A stretch of DNA of 64,000 bases from Baylisascaris procyonis (GCA_037389465.1 JAZARR010000188.1:2814153-2878152); one strand, 5' to 3'. Counted from the first letter of the stretch, positions 11,934 to 23,615 are shown. Made by a program: numbers and translations. Notes: generated by a model not told the origin, from the letters alone.

Positions 11934-14900
11934 AAGTAATTACCCAACTTCTTCAGATCAGGTTTGCTGGAAATGTTAATAATCGTATATTTCTTTTTTT
12001 TTTTTTTTTGCGGATTTACGCTTCAAGTTAGGTTCATCTACGTCCACAAGATCCGTTTAATAAGTTCTCTTGGTGCTAATGGTTTTGCACAATACTCTTA
12101 ATTTTATAAAAGCATCCAAAACTTAGAGTGTGTGATGGGTGTATTAAGTAGTATGGAATAAGATAAGAAAAGATTAAAACAATAGTTATTTGTTACCACT
12201 ATCTGTGAGTTGATTGGTGAGTTTGATATCTCAAACGACGACATCTGCGTCGTTGATTATAATTAAAATTGTAATTGGTTCACATAACCGGTAACAGTTC
12301 AGAACGTTCAAACGATGAGCTGAAATCTCATGATTATTTGGGTTACATGAACTCGAATTTGCGCATGCTTCTGGAAAATTATATGAGTCGATTTTAAGGA
12401 GGAAAAGCAACAAGGTGTGGATGAACATAAACTGAAGAATCTGATCCTTCGTAAATGGGAGGAAAGCGATGCATTCAGACAGCATGTCCAGCAAGGTCTA
12501 ATGAAATTCGGTGGCGATCAGAGTTTGGATACTTTGGTTAATGTCAAGCATAAAAACGTACCGATTATGAGGCAAGTTGGTTGAATTTGTTCTGTGGTAG
12601 CATGGATTAGTGGGAGGTTTGAAACGTGGAACTCATGAGTTCCATCTTGTTCAAAAAAGGCTTTTCTTCGACTACGTCGATCGATTTTTGGTGAATGAAC
12701 TCATTGGCGCACCATTTCAGGGCTTTTTTTGTTAGATTTTTTTCGTGATCACTCGTTTTTCCGTTATAACTCTACAATAAATATGCTTAGATAAGTAAAT
12801 AAATGAGAGAATTCAAATCTCTTTTTTCGAAAATTATCTATTTTGTTATCAGACGAGTCGACAACATTGACGGCGAAGATGAGTGTCCACATGAGAGGGG
12901 CATTACGTCAGCATCAGTATTGAAAGCGACCCGAGTTACAAAGCAAACGACTGTTGAGCAGATTCATTGTGTGGAATCGCCGGCTCGTTCAAATGCATTC
13001 TCGCTTGATTCGAGGAAATACCTCGCACGTCATGGGCTTGTTTCAGGTTGAATTATTTCATCGAATTTGATTGATTAGTTGGTATCGGTTGACTCCAATA
13101 TTAATTTTTTGCAATAGTTGTTTAGTAATAATTGTAAGTATTTCAACTTGAAGCAACGAAAATCCCACATAAGGCAGCATTTTTATTCAAAACAAGATTA
13201 GGCAGTGGATATGTCCAATCGGATCGACTTTGATTTAAAAAAAAATTTTTTTTTGATTAAAAAAATCGGTTAAAATAATCGGACTTTGATTAAAAATTAA
13301 ATTCACGATTAAAAAATTTCTTCGTGGTACTGAAATGAAGTATTCCTCACTTTATATGAGATTAAATGATATTTAGGCTATTGAATTGCTATGCCCTGAA
13401 TTTGTAAAAAAAAACTTGAGTCGGGAATTGGTTTTCTGGTTGACAGTATGAATATTTAATTATAGGGGCATTGGACGAGGAAGAAGAGGAAAGCGATCAC
13501 CAAAGAGAATGCATTTCGCATGATGAAACACCAGTGGAATCGGCCTATAGGCCGGGTCAATCAGTGACCTACTATCCAGCCCATAGTATATACAGTCGAG
13601 CGCAAAGCCCGCGCCATGCTCCTCGTAGAGAACGCTTGTATTTCCCGCAACGTGGTGGCAAAGAAATTAATCAGAGGTATTATGTATATGAGGGACAGCG
13701 ACGAAATAGGCGGAATCAGGATCTAACTATGAAGCCACAAAAGTTGGAATATGAGGTAAGGCTTGACATATTTTATTTATCGAATATTTCACTGATGAAT
13801 TGCTTCTTCAACCAGAAAATGAGACATAGAGAAGCTAAAGTAAATTGCCGAAAATTTTAATCGTAGCTTAATTGTGATAGGCTGAGCGAGTGGGTTTCGA
13901 ATTGGCGATAAAATTTTTCGATTAATGTGAGAGAAGAGATTTACTAAGGCGACTACGATAACCACTTTAGCATTGGATACAATTGGTTAAGCCACAAGGA
14001 ACTCATTGCCACAGCAAAGGCATTGCCATGCATTTATGTGTTACGCATATCGTTCATTGTTGATTATACTTAAGTCGTCGTCTGTATTTTTTGTACTAGC
14101 TGCTGCTCCACGTCAAGCGACATTAGAATGACACTTTTTTTCGTATTATATGTGATATTAATTGCAAAAAAAAAACCGCATTAAAAATCGCCCATCTCGG
14201 TTGTGTTGAAAGAAAGAAGATGTGTTGAAAGAAGCTAACCGTAACTCCATAGCCCTAATCTTTGCCGAGAAAAAAACTCGCAATTATCAATTACAGTACA
14301 TTTGTATGAAAATACAACATTTGTGCACCTATAATCTCCATCTTCTCATATAAAAAAGCAAACAATGCACATACTCGTGATCAGCTCATCGAGATCTATC
14401 GTCTGATATCGAAAAAACCAAAATTGGAGACAAAAGATATTTTTCCAAAATTTCCCTGTACTTACCCCTTACGATTTAAAAAACGCGATTTTTGGGAATT
14501 TTTTTTTCGGCCTCTATTTGTCCTCGGACGGTAGTCCATATACCGTTCGAGGGGTCTCGGCGAGCTGATGACGAATCAGAAGACCGTTTAGCGCCATATG
14601 AAAAAGCGGCCGAGAACGGGAACCCCCAAAATTGCAAAAATCGGGATTTCAGAAATTCTGGCCCCTCGATTGGGTTTTCAACTTTTCTCTCGAAATATAA
14701 TAAGTTATATATCGTTCGATAGAGCCTTTAAAGCTGTATCGAATTAGGCAAATCCCGACTCGACAGACCTAACCGTTGCGGAGAAAATAATTCTGAAACC
14801 TCCAATACAGTACATTTCAATAGAAATTTCACATATTTTAATTTTTTTAACTGAACTAATCTTCAAAAAGTGAATCTAAAAAATAGACACCATTAAAAAA

Positions 14901-16248
14901 GAAAGTAAAAACGAATGAAAATAAAAGAATGCAGGAAGAAAAAAGAAATAAAAGAAATGCTTAAGTATGAAAAACGGTACCCTACCGGAATAACTCTGCA
15001 ACGGAGCGGAAAACACGGACGAAATTTTGTAGGTCTGGGAAGCACCAACATACAATGAGCAAACGGTAGAGCCGAAAACGTTAGCCAAAGATGAAAATAA
15101 TTAGTGATCTTCTGCATTATCTTCTGTATGTATCTGTATCCGTACTGTACGAAAACGTTAGCCAAAGGTGAAAATAATTAGTGATCTTCTGTATAGAATA
15201 GAGTAGGTTAAATAGATCTTCTGTATTAAACAGAATAACAGCTATTACTTCTCATAGTGACCTAAGTTGTGGGCATGTTTCGAGGCTGCCATATTGAAAT
15301 AAGGTATCCCGTATTGTACTGTTACTTGCTTCAGATGGAATTCTGAAGATTAGTTCTATTACTTTAAGGGCTTCGAATGCCAATATAGTGGGTGATGTTT
15401 GTCGTGCTTTACGAAGTGTGCGAATCTGCATATGTCACCGCCTTGATATTTGCATGTGACACGAGTGCAAGATGTTGCTTAGTTATGGCTTGTATGTAGG
15501 CTGTGGAGTTGACGAAATGTCAAACATCTCGCAGAAAATCGTTGAGTGATCATCGGTTGGGGATTATTCTAAATTGGTAGTTGAAGTGGCGATCAGATTC
15601 ACTTGTTATCCGGGTATTAAGCCTTATCAATGAGGAAAAGGTGATGGGATGAAGAAGCCGGTCTATAATAATAAGAATCGGAGTAGTTGTTTCTGCGGTG
15701 AGGTTCGAGGCTGCGCTAAAACTTCGGCAGGGTTTTATTGCTAAACGAAGTCATTTTCGTGTCTCGAGCTGTTCGACTGTTTTGAAGGGATACGCTTTGT
15801 TTAGGTGGAATCAAGCTCGGATGAATTGTTGGACAACCCGATCGACTTGGACGATGATGACTATGAGCTGGAGATGCGACCGGAACGAACATCGAATGCA
15901 GCACGCAGAGGTAAAATTTTTTTATTAATTATGAAATTCTCCCTTAGTTCTTATTTCGTTTCCGTCTCCATCGTCCATGAAAGTCATCTCTATAGTGGAT
16001 TACTATTGTTTTGAATTTCCTATTTCACTATTTCTTTCCGCTATGGACATCGCAATATGTTACAATACATAATTCAGGTTGTTCACCAACGAGAGAGCGC
16101 ATTCGTTACGCTGAAAGTTATCGAGGTGAATGACGCCAGAATGGAGCCGATTTCTTTGTTTATTGACTCTTTCTTTATCAATGATATTTTGTGCTGTGTT
16201 CCTGTTATCGGTTAATTTGTCATACTAGGTGCTATGCGACCTATGTGA
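10469..16248 (+). CDS. Unknown coiled-coil, acidic and Arg-rich protein, 421 residues
   Basis: I do not recognise the family. Ten exons join in phase: 10469-10537, 10576-10677, 10943-11074, 11690-11821, 12399-12571, 12853-13046, 13466-13755, 15805-15910, 16078-16125 and 16229-16248 (TGA). The start is the first ATG, 7 bases after a TCAG acceptor-like site. The first intron would be only 38 bp, so exon 1 is the weakest part. Exons 2 and 3 encode a basic stretch and then a heptad-like coiled coil (residues about 58-101: VEELGRLVSELKKNDVEKEE and onward). Exon 4 has RRKSAGKENTSR, a possible PKA-type site followed by a KEN motif. Exon 7 starts with a Glu run and continues Tyr/Arg/Gln-rich; exon 8 is Asp/Glu-rich (DNPIDLDDDDYELEM); the tail is Arg-rich. 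Intron 5 uses a GC donor. Composition suggests a scaffold or cytoskeletal/centrosomal-type protein, but that is only inference. Confidence 0.65.
10763..10779. repeat. (TA)n microsatellite
   Basis: Short perfect TA run in the intron following the exon that ends at 10677. Confidence 0.9.
11910..11933. repeat. (TA)n microsatellite
   Basis: About 24 bases of alternating T and A in the intron after the exon ending at 11821. Confidence 0.9.
14140..15200. repeat. Possible dispersed repeat inside a 2-kb intron
   Basis: This part of the intron 13756-15804 has a different texture from its surroundings: higher GC patches (CCTCGGACGG, CGTTCGAGGGGTCTCGGCGA at about 14521-14567). It also holds diverged internal duplications. 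Around 14246-14330 and 14769-14840 both parts carry CTAA..TTGC.GAGAAAA followed by TACAGTACATTT. A 43-base near-perfect direct repeat occurs at 15074-15116 and 15151-15193. No transposase-like frame is visible; the 76-codon frame at 14492-14722 has no motif. A non-autonomous or decayed repeat is plausible but unproven. Confidence 0.35.
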
Positions 16249-18277
16249 AATTTTTAAAGAAGAAGGAGACGGGAGGGTCGATCCACGGATGGCAATTGTT
16301 CTGTTTATGAGCGTCCAGCAGCCACACAAGGTTAATGCTTAGTGAAGATTAAAGCAGAGGAAGAAATTGAGCTTCTTCGATACCATAATTGGATAGTGAA
16401 TAAACCTGTGCCTATCGGAGGCGATTTCTTTTTCCACAGCTATCCTCGAGATGCATTTTTGTACGCAAATGGCTGAATCATCCAAAATATTGTTGGAGCT
16501 CTTAAACATCCAAATATCTCGCAAAAAAACCCGCCGAGGAAATCGAAGCGATGTGAAAACTGAAAATTTTCGTAAGAAGGGCGCATACCTACCTCATCAT
16601 ATCCTCCCTTTGCTTATGCCAGCGCTGATATTATGTTGGATGCGATGGTAACTACTCCATGCGCTTTAAACCTGGCTCCAGCCGTGTTCTGGATGAAGTC
16701 AGCTTATTCGGTCGGTATGTCTTGTCGATGCCTTTGATTAGCTAACGAGCTCGCCTTATAAATTTCGATCATTTTTCTTGCCAAATCAGTTGTTCGGATC
16801 CGACATTTTTATTTCTGGTTCCATGCTCGAAAGCACATAACGTCGTGATGGGCATAGACAAAGCCATCTTTCAAATCTAGGTGAACAGTGGAACAGGAAG
16901 ACCGGTCTGCGATCGAGGATGTCGATGAGAAACCTCTTTTGTGATCGCTTTGTATCTCGAATGGGTTTTAGCGAAATGCCGTTGTATACCCCTGTTGGTA
17001 CATCGACTATCAAGAGTCCGAGATTTTGGCCAATTTGAAAATAGCATCGCACTTGATGGACACAAATATTCCGATAGTCGGAGTGTTTCGACATTGCAGT
17101 TGTGAATGTAGAAAGTTTATTGCCTTTTGACGCCCCTTCTCCATTAATTTATTTCGGTCGACGTCCAAGGATGCGAAATTTCCACCTACTATGAGTTTGT
17201 GTCAAAATAATTCACACAAAGTTGAAGCAGAATCGTCTTTTATTAGCAAATAAACGCATAACAAATATACATACGCGTTTATATTAGATAATTTGGTACA
17301 GATGAATGAGAACAAATAAAACAGCAAACTGCAATAAGCACGTCCTTATATAAGCAGCAATAGAGGAAGGGAGATTGCCCTACACCCGGGGGGCATTATA
17401 GAAATAAATCAACGAATAATATGAGAGTGACTTTTAGGGGAATCGTCGAGTTCCTATCACCGATCCAATCTATCGACTAGCGTTCCTTTGAAATGCTCAA
17501 GTCTGCATCTTTGTTCCCAATACCTTTTCCTTCACGCATGCCGATTGAACAGTCATTTCCCTTTACCCTTCGATTACCTTATCGCAGTATTCCAAGTCGA
17601 AATGATGGAAATAAAAAACAACAGCTGCATTAAAATTAGCACTAATTACAACAAAATAATTTGAGCAATACGCATCCCGATAAGGGGTTCAACTATAAAC
17701 ACGGGAATGCATAAAAATATACAAGCGATTCTCTTTAACAGATCACTGAAACTTAAGAGATCATTGAAAAGCAACAAAGACCAGTAAAAAAATTCTCGGG
17801 AACCGTTGCCACATTTTGTAGATATTTTCTGAAATCTCTCTCATTTTTACAGAAAAAGAGGAGAAAAGGATGTAGACACACCTGAAAATCGTTTCCTGTT
17901 CAGGTAACCTCTACCATGCGGGTGAGGCAAACTAAAGGAGTCGACTAACCGTATAAAAAAAATGATGGATTCTCATCACTTCTTGACTTCTATGACCCCG
18001 GGATCCATATGGTTCTCCATCCACCTCCTTTTTCTTCGAATACGTACAAAAAAATCACGATCTTCCAATACAAATATCCTTCATGGACTAGATAGCGGAT
18101 AACTACTAAATAATGAACAAAGCGAATAAAACAGGCGAACATGTTTAGCGCTTCAAGAACAATTGCGCTATTCAAGCCATGTGATAGCATGATATCAACA
18201 GAACAGGAAACACTTCCATTTTGTGAATATCCATCACAACAATGCTAATTTTTGAGAAAATGCAATTCAAAAGCATT
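16249..18277. other. Intergenic, no supported gene
   Basis: About 2 kb between the unknown coiled-coil gene and the 3' end of the minus-strand GSKIP gene. A 102-codon minus frame (16786-17094) and its overlapping 62-codon shadow have no family resemblance I can name and no convincing splice partners. A GC-rich block with CCCGGGGGG sits at about 17386-17394. Confidence 0.5.
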
Positions 18278-18283
18278 TTTATT
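18278..18283 (-). terminator. Candidate poly(A) signal for GSKIP gene
   Basis: AATAAA on the minus strand (TTTATT on plus), 125 bases past the GSKIP stop codon. Position and spacing suit a nematode 3' UTR. Confidence 0.5.
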
Positions 18284-18407
18284 CCTGCAATTTGTCGGAA
18301 TGTTTCGCCAAAAAAAAAAAAAAAAACCGAAATCCCTCACTACATTCAACCGATACCCTATAGCGATTTGCCTGCAAAATAGTAATGCTGAATATCTACT
18401 CATCACC

Positions 18408-19228
18408 TCATAAACTTTCACTTGCAGATGAATGTTCTTTATTATTGTTTAATTTATAAAGTTCGGCAATAAGTTTATTACCGAAACGTTGACGATATGC
18501 GGGCGAGACGACATCAAGAAATTGATAAATCGTTTCGAAATATCGATCATCGAGTTCTTTATTTTCTAATTGCTTATCGACATGATCGTGCCTTGTTGAG
18601 ACGACACGCCATCCATGTGCTGTCAGCTCCAAGCAATATGAATCCTCTGAAACAACAATTTGCTATTCATCACAACCAAACACACAGCCAATGGAGGGAT
18701 TAAAGTTTTCAGTCAATTTTAGAAAATATGTTCGGTTTCAGATGAAATCCGACCCTGATCTAGTGCCTTCGATCGACTTTCGATCTTTCGTTGTTATTGG
18801 GCTGAGGCCGAAATGCCTTCGATTAGTGATACTTATTTTGTCCACACTTTCATAAGTGGCGATGGGTACTTACTACTTACCATCTCGCCTGTATAAAAAA
18901 AATTCAAACAACAGAAATACTTCCAATAAAGCACAAATAGTCCACGATTGGTTAAAAATGGTTCACACAGCTTTACTTATCCACTCTTTTGGCACCCCAA
19001 TGACCCCACTACTATGCAGCATTAAATGCAACTTTCTCATCTGAATTATTAAATTTGCGGGGGATTGCAGATATCAATAAAGGTCTTACGTTCACAGGTG
19101 GTGATATTTACATAAATGAGTTCATCAGTACGAGGTAACGTATTCGATATGGCGACTGAATCAACAGCGAACGGCAATTCGTTCACTGTTGCCATCGCCT
19201 CCTCTTCTATCAGTGATAAACATGCCAT
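18408..19228 (-). CDS. gskip: GSKIP homologue (GSK3-interacting protein)
   Basis: GSKIP is a small protein that binds and inhibits GSK3 beta and, in vertebrates, anchors PKA. Two exons on the minus strand: 19228-19090 and 18646-18408 (TGA), joined by a GTAAG...TTTCAG intron in phase 1, giving 125 residues against 139 in human. The first exon ends in LPRTDELIYVNITTCE, matching the family's ADDVAYINVETKE segment. The second opens with DSYCLELTAHGWRVVS and contains YFETIYQFLDVVSPAYRQRF, matching the signature [20 protein letters not shown] of the GSK3-binding helix region. The ATG at 19228 follows a GATCAG acceptor-like site by nine bases. The open frame continues 15 codons upstream to a GTG but meets a stop just before it, so this ATG is preferred. 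A second in-frame ATG lies 11 codons later. The gene is complete, with no defect visible. Confidence 0.92.
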
Positions 19229-19238
19229 TAGCTTGAAC

Positions 19239-21190
19239 TGATCGCCACTTAAAATTAATCTTATTTCATTCACTTATGAATTAGATTTAAAAATAACTTC
19301 AGAAGTATTCTATACAACAGGTCATGTGTATATTTCTTACATCGTAGTCAAATTAACAAAAAAAGAGAGAAAACACTCAATGAAAAAGAAAGCACAGTTG
19401 AATTCGTGAAAAAGTAATTGTGCAGATGTATACAGAGCACTCATCTTCCACCACTTCATAACATGAGGTTATATGGCGCAAGTGTCCGGAACGCAAATGT
19501 AGTACGGTTGCTAAGTGGCAAAGGTGATATTGCGTTTAAATCGATTCACTTTCTTCCCAAAGTTTCCCTTTGGCATAAGTTTTCCCGATCAGGAAGGTAT
19601 GTAAGATCCCCTAAAGGCTGATATTCCGTCGACGACACATAGCAGAAACTGCGAGATGAGGAGAAACTGGAAACCACTAACCCGAATTTTACAAAGCAAT
19701 GACTGAAGTGAGTGTCCTTACGCTATTCTCCTTGTGTTATGAAGGTACTTTTGCTCAACGGTATGCAAAATTTCTTTTACATTTTTCAATTTCTTCGATA
19801 AATTTTCATAAATTTTCAACAAATTCGCTTCAAAATCGATAAAAGAATGAATTAATCGAGCCAATGGCATTACATCGCACTAGCTCTAGAAGGGTCCAAT
19901 AACTTAGTTATTAATAAAATAAAGCGTGAGTTGTAAATTAATCAGCACAACAGTATTGAATACACGGCAAAAAACCAAATAATAGCTACGCAAATAGTAA
20001 CGATGCGGTGACGAAACAAAACATTAACACTGCAAAGTAACAACGAAGAGAAAACTTCATAAAGGCCTAATCTCTATATCTCATTTAATTCATAAGGAAC
20101 GAATCTGTCCAGCTTCTTGAATTTGCTAAATCTTCTGTAGGTGATTCAAGATTGTTTCCCACGATACGACAAGCTTTATTGCCAACCTGGTTTTTTTAAT
20201 GAATTTTTAGCAACCTGGGTTGTTTTTATGAATTTCCAAAACTTTTGCCCCTAGTGGTGTACCCTTTACAATTAAAGCAGTGAAAAGTTTAGGTTAGTGT
20301 GTATCAAAAGCTTTCACGTTGTATTCATAGCCGACAAATAAAACAACAACATAAAGAGTGACTCGAATCGGATTCCCTAAGTCTAATTTATCAATGCAAT
20401 AGCTAACAAAAATATTTGCCGTTGCGCAATACGGATATCAACCTACATCCGGTAGCAAATGATGGTCCTGTGTAGCTTTAAGTGTTTTTCTTTTTCTTTT
20501 TTTCAAGAATTTTATGCTTGTAACAAAATTATTCAGCTTTATGAAACGGTACTTTCAAATCAATCATTGTGTGTTTCAACATTTGAACCGCTGCATGTTG
20601 TAGCTATATTAATTCGTTCGAAAAGTAATGGCAAATATAAGGAACAATAGAAATTATTTCGTTGGTGTCGTAAGAGGTGAACATTGAGATAGAGATAGGT
20701 TAAAAGCTAGGTGTAGTAGTATTACAAATTTAAATATTTCAAAAAATGAGGCATCAATTCAAAAAACAAATATTTATCATAGTACTGTCTCCAAGCTTGT
20801 CTCCAAAATGCTGTTGAAAGAAGAGAGGAGTTTTAGATTCAGTGCTTGATCACTGAAGCTGTACTATAAATGAGATTGAAATCGGCACTGTTCTTAGAAT
20901 TTCTTTGATCCATTTTGTATACTGCTACCACTACTGAACTTCATACAATAACGCATTTAAAAAAAAAAATACATCAGACTTCTTAAAGTGCCCCTTCTTA
21001 AGATACCAATTTTTTGCTTTATTAGAAAAAATAATATTCTTTATTAATTTCAATCAGAAAATTGAAGGTTTATTCACTGAATGGGTTATATCTTTGCCTG
21101 CTTACAGCCGTAAAACAGAATGGTTAACAAGATACCCATGGAACAACGATCACAAATAGAAGAACAAGCATCTATGCATAAAATCCGTAC
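19239..21190. other. Intergenic, no supported gene
   Basis: About 2 kb upstream of the GSKIP gene, with short AT-rich frames only. A short imperfect direct repeat (CAACCTGG...T-rich...ATGAATTT) occurs at about 20185-20237. Toward the right end the sequence begins to resemble decayed units of the tRNA array. Confidence 0.5.
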
Positions 21191-21194
21191 ATCG

Positions 21195-21250
21195 GGAAGA
21201 GGCCTAATCAGTGAGGCGTGGAAACTCCAGTCAGAAGCCTGATTCCCCAT
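21195..21250 (+). pseudogene. Strongly decayed tRNA-array remnant
   Basis: The stretch carries GGCCTAAT, AGGCGT and GTCAGAAG in the order and approximate spacing of the tRNA-Arg unit to its right, but with the loop and T arm lost. GTAAAACAGAATG occurs both before it (about 21112) and after it (about 21304), suggesting old duplication at about 192-bp spacing. Recognisable only by comparison with the array. Confidence 0.4.
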
Positions 21251-21422
21251 ATAACTTTCACTGTGTATATCTACCTAAAAGCAAAATTCTAATCTTCATG
21301 CGTCGTAAAACAGAATGACAAGCAAATCGGCTATACGACCGCGATCACATTGCAGAATAAATCACAGCTTTCAGATCCCATAGTATAACAAGGGATTCCG
21401 CCGCTCCAAAAGCACATCAATC

Positions 21423-21495
21423 GGCTTAGTGGCATGACTGATAAGACGTGTGGATTCTGATCGGAAAACTACAGGTTCGAGCCCTGCCTGGGTCA
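21423..21495 (+). pseudogene. Decayed tRNA-Arg copy, left edge of array
   Basis: Sits exactly 212 bases before the first good copy. The T arm (GCAGG-like TACAGG, TTCGAGC) and the 3' acceptor strand are intact. The D arm and anticodon arm carry many changes, so the anticodon stem no longer pairs. The 5' strand reads GGCTTAG, with A at position 6, which would pair with T67, unlike the copies to the right. Its spacer is of the array type. Confidence 0.8.
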
Positions 21496-21634
21496 CTTCT
21501 TTTAACTCCTTTTTATAATATAAAAGGCGGTTGACCTCAGGATTTATGACATGAACTTTGTAGGCGAAACATTCAAAGCTATCCTCTGAACAGGATATTT
21601 AAAACCCCACCGCCGGATACGAAGCCCTGTACTC

Positions 21635-21707
21635 GGCCCTGTGGCCTAATGGATAAGGCGTCTGACTTCTAATCAGAAGATTGCACGTTCGACCCCTGCC
21701 TGGGTCA
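21635..21707 (+). tRNA. tRNA-Arg(UCU)-like, array copy 1
   Basis: D stem GCCT/AGGC and anticodon stem TCTGA/TCAGA pair, and loop CTTCTAA gives anticodon TCT. The T stem reads GCACG/CCTGC, with one mismatch and an altered B box start (CGTTCGACC). Acceptor GGCCCTG/CTGGGTC has the array-wide T6/T67 mismatch. T6 terminator at 21721-21726. Confidence 0.75.
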
Positions 21708-21846
21708 CTTCTTCCAACTCTTTTTTATCCTATAAAAGGCGGTTGACCTCAGGATTTATGACATGAATTTTGTAGGCGAAACATTCAAAGCTATCCTCTG
21801 AACAGGATACTTAAAACCCTACCGCCGGATACGAAGCCCTGTACTC

Positions 21847-21919
21847 GGCCCTGTGGCCTAATGGATAAGGCGTCTGACTTCTAATCAGAAGATTGCAGGT
21901 TCGGCCCCTGCCTGGGTCA
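21847..21919 (+). tRNA. tRNA-Arg(UCU)-like, array copy 2
   Basis: Same body and TCT anticodon as copy 1. T stem is paired, but the T loop reads TTCGGCC, changing the usual A58 to G. Shared T6/T67 acceptor mismatch. Confidence 0.75.
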
Positions 21920-22058
21920 CTTCTTTCAACTCCTTTTTATCCTATAAAAGGCGGTTGACCTCAGGATTTATGACATGAGCTTTGTAGGCAAAACATTCGA
22001 AGCTATCCTCTGAACAGGATATTTAAAACCCTACCGCCGGATACTAAAACCTGTCCTC

Positions 22059-22131
22059 GGCCCTGTGGCCTAATGGATAAGGCGTCTGACTTCTAATCAG
22101 AAGATTGCAGGTTCGGCCCCTGCCTGGGTCA
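22059..22131 (+). tRNA. tRNA-Arg(UCU)-like, array copy 3
   Basis: TCT anticodon. T loop TTCGGCC with A58 changed to G, as in copy 2. Shared T6/T67 acceptor mismatch. Confidence 0.75.
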
Positions 22132-22270
22132 CTTCTTTCAACTCCTTTTTATCCTATAAAAGGCGGTTGACCTCAGGATTTATGACATGAGCTTTGTAGG
22201 CAAAACATTCGAAGCTATCCTCTGAACAGGATATTTAAAACCCTACCGCCGGATACGAAAACCTGTCCTC

Positions 22271-22343
22271 GGCCCTGTGGCCTAATGGATAAGGCGTCTG
22301 ACTTCTAATCAGAAGATTGCACGTTCGACCCCTGCCTGGGTCA
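22271..22343 (+). tRNA. tRNA-Arg(UCU)-like, array copy 4
   Basis: TCT anticodon. T stem GCACG/CCTGC has one mismatch, as in copy 1. Shared T6/T67 acceptor mismatch. Confidence 0.75.
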
Positions 22344-22482
22344 CTTCTTCCAACTCTTTTTTATCCTATAAAAGGCGGTTGACCTCAGGATTTATGACAT
22401 GAACTTTGTAGGCGAAACATTCAAAGCTATCCTCTGAACAGGATATTTAAAACCCTACCGCCGGATACGAAGCCCTGTACTC

Positions 22483-22555
22483 GGCCCTGTGGCCTAATGG
22501 ATAAGGCGTCTGACTTCTAATCAGAAGATTGCAGGTTCGAGCCCTGCCTGGGTCA
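22483..22555 (+). tRNA. tRNA-Arg(UCU)-like, array copy 5
   Basis: TCT anticodon. T arm is canonical (GCAGG TTCGAGC CCTGC), so A and B boxes both look intact. The only structural fault is the T6/T67 acceptor mismatch. Confidence 0.85.
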
Positions 22556-22694
22556 CTTCTTCCAACTCTTTTTTATCCTATAAAAGGCGGTTGACCTCAG
22601 GATTTATGACATGAGCTTTGTAGGCAAAACATTCGAAGCTATCCTCTGAACAGGATATTTAAAACCCTACCGCCGGATACGAAGACCTGTCCTC

Positions 22695-22767
22695 GGCCCT
22701 GTGGCCTAATGGATAAGGCGTCTGACTTCTAATCAGAAGATTGCAGGTTCGACCCCTGCCTGGGTCA
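22695..22767 (+). tRNA. tRNA-Arg(UCU)-like, array copy 6
   Basis: TCT anticodon. Intact T arm with loop TTCGACC. Shared T6/T67 acceptor mismatch. Confidence 0.85.
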
Positions 22768-22906
22768 CTTCTTTCAACTCCTTTTTATCCTATAAAAGGC
22801 GGTTGACCTCAGGATTTATGACATGAGCTTTGTAGGCAAAACATTCGAAGCTATCCTCTGAACAGGATATTTAAAACCCTACCGCCGGATATGAAAACCT
22901 GTTCTC

Positions 22907-22979
22907 GGCCCTGTGGCCTAATGGATAAGGCGTCTGACTTCTAATCAGAAGATTGCAGGTTCGAGCCCTGCCTGGGTCA
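22907..22979 (+). tRNA. tRNA-Arg(UCU)-like, array copy 7
   Basis: TCT anticodon. Canonical T arm (TTCGAGC). Shared T6/T67 acceptor mismatch. Confidence 0.85.
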
Positions 22980-23118
22980 CTTCTTCCAACTCTTTTTTAT
23001 CCTATAAAAGGCGGTTGACCTCAGGATTTATGACATGAATTTTGTAGGCGAAACATTCAAAGCTATCCTCTGAACAGGATACTTAAAACCCTACCGCCGG
23101 ATGCGAAGCCCTGTACTC

Positions 23119-23191
23119 GGCCCTGTGGCCTAATGGATAAGGCGTCTGACTTCTAATCAGAAGATTGCAGGTTCGACCCCTGCCTGGGTCA
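23119..23191 (+). tRNA. tRNA-Arg(UCU)-like, array copy 8
   Basis: TCT anticodon. Intact T arm (TTCGACC). Shared T6/T67 acceptor mismatch. Confidence 0.85.
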
Positions 23192-23330
23192 CTTCTTTCA
23201 ACTCCTTTTTATCCTATAAAAGGCGGTTGACCTCAGGATTTATGACATGAGCTTTGTAGGCAAAACATTCGAAGCTATCCTCTGAACAGGATATTTAAAA
23301 CCCTACCGCCGGATACGAAAACCTGTCCTC

Positions 23331-23403
23331 GGCCCTGTGGCCTAATGGATAAGGCGTCTGACTTCTAATCAGAAGATTACACGTTCGACCCCTGCCTGGG
23401 TCA
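23331..23403 (+). tRNA. tRNA-Arg(UCU)-like, array copy 9
   Basis: TCT anticodon. T stem reads ACACG/CCTGC, with two mismatches, so it is likely weakened. Shared T6/T67 acceptor mismatch. First unit of the 8-unit block repeated at 25027. Confidence 0.7.
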
Positions 23404-23542
23404 CTTCTTCCAACTCTTTTTTATCCTATAAAAGGCGGTTGACCTCAGGATTTATGACATGAACTTTGTAGGCGAAACATTCAAAGCTATCCTCTGAACA
23501 GGATATTTAAAACCCTACCGCCGGATACGAAGCCCTGTACTC

Positions 23543-23615
23543 GGCCCTGTGGCCTAATGGATAAGGCGTCTGACTTCTAATCAGAAGATTGCAGGTTCGA
23601 GCCCTGCCTGGGTCA
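23543..23615 (+). tRNA. tRNA-Arg(UCU)-like, array copy 10
   Basis: TCT anticodon. Canonical T arm (TTCGAGC). Shared T6/T67 acceptor mismatch. Confidence 0.85.

Noticed and set aside
16786..17094. 102-codon minus-strand open frame
   Set aside because: No recognisable motif, no splice partners, and another open frame overlaps it on the same strand. Not supported as a gene.
19226..19273. Upstream GTG extension of the GSKIP frame
   Set aside because: The extension begins right after an in-frame stop, crosses an acceptor-like site and lacks an ATG, so the ATG at 19228 is preferred.
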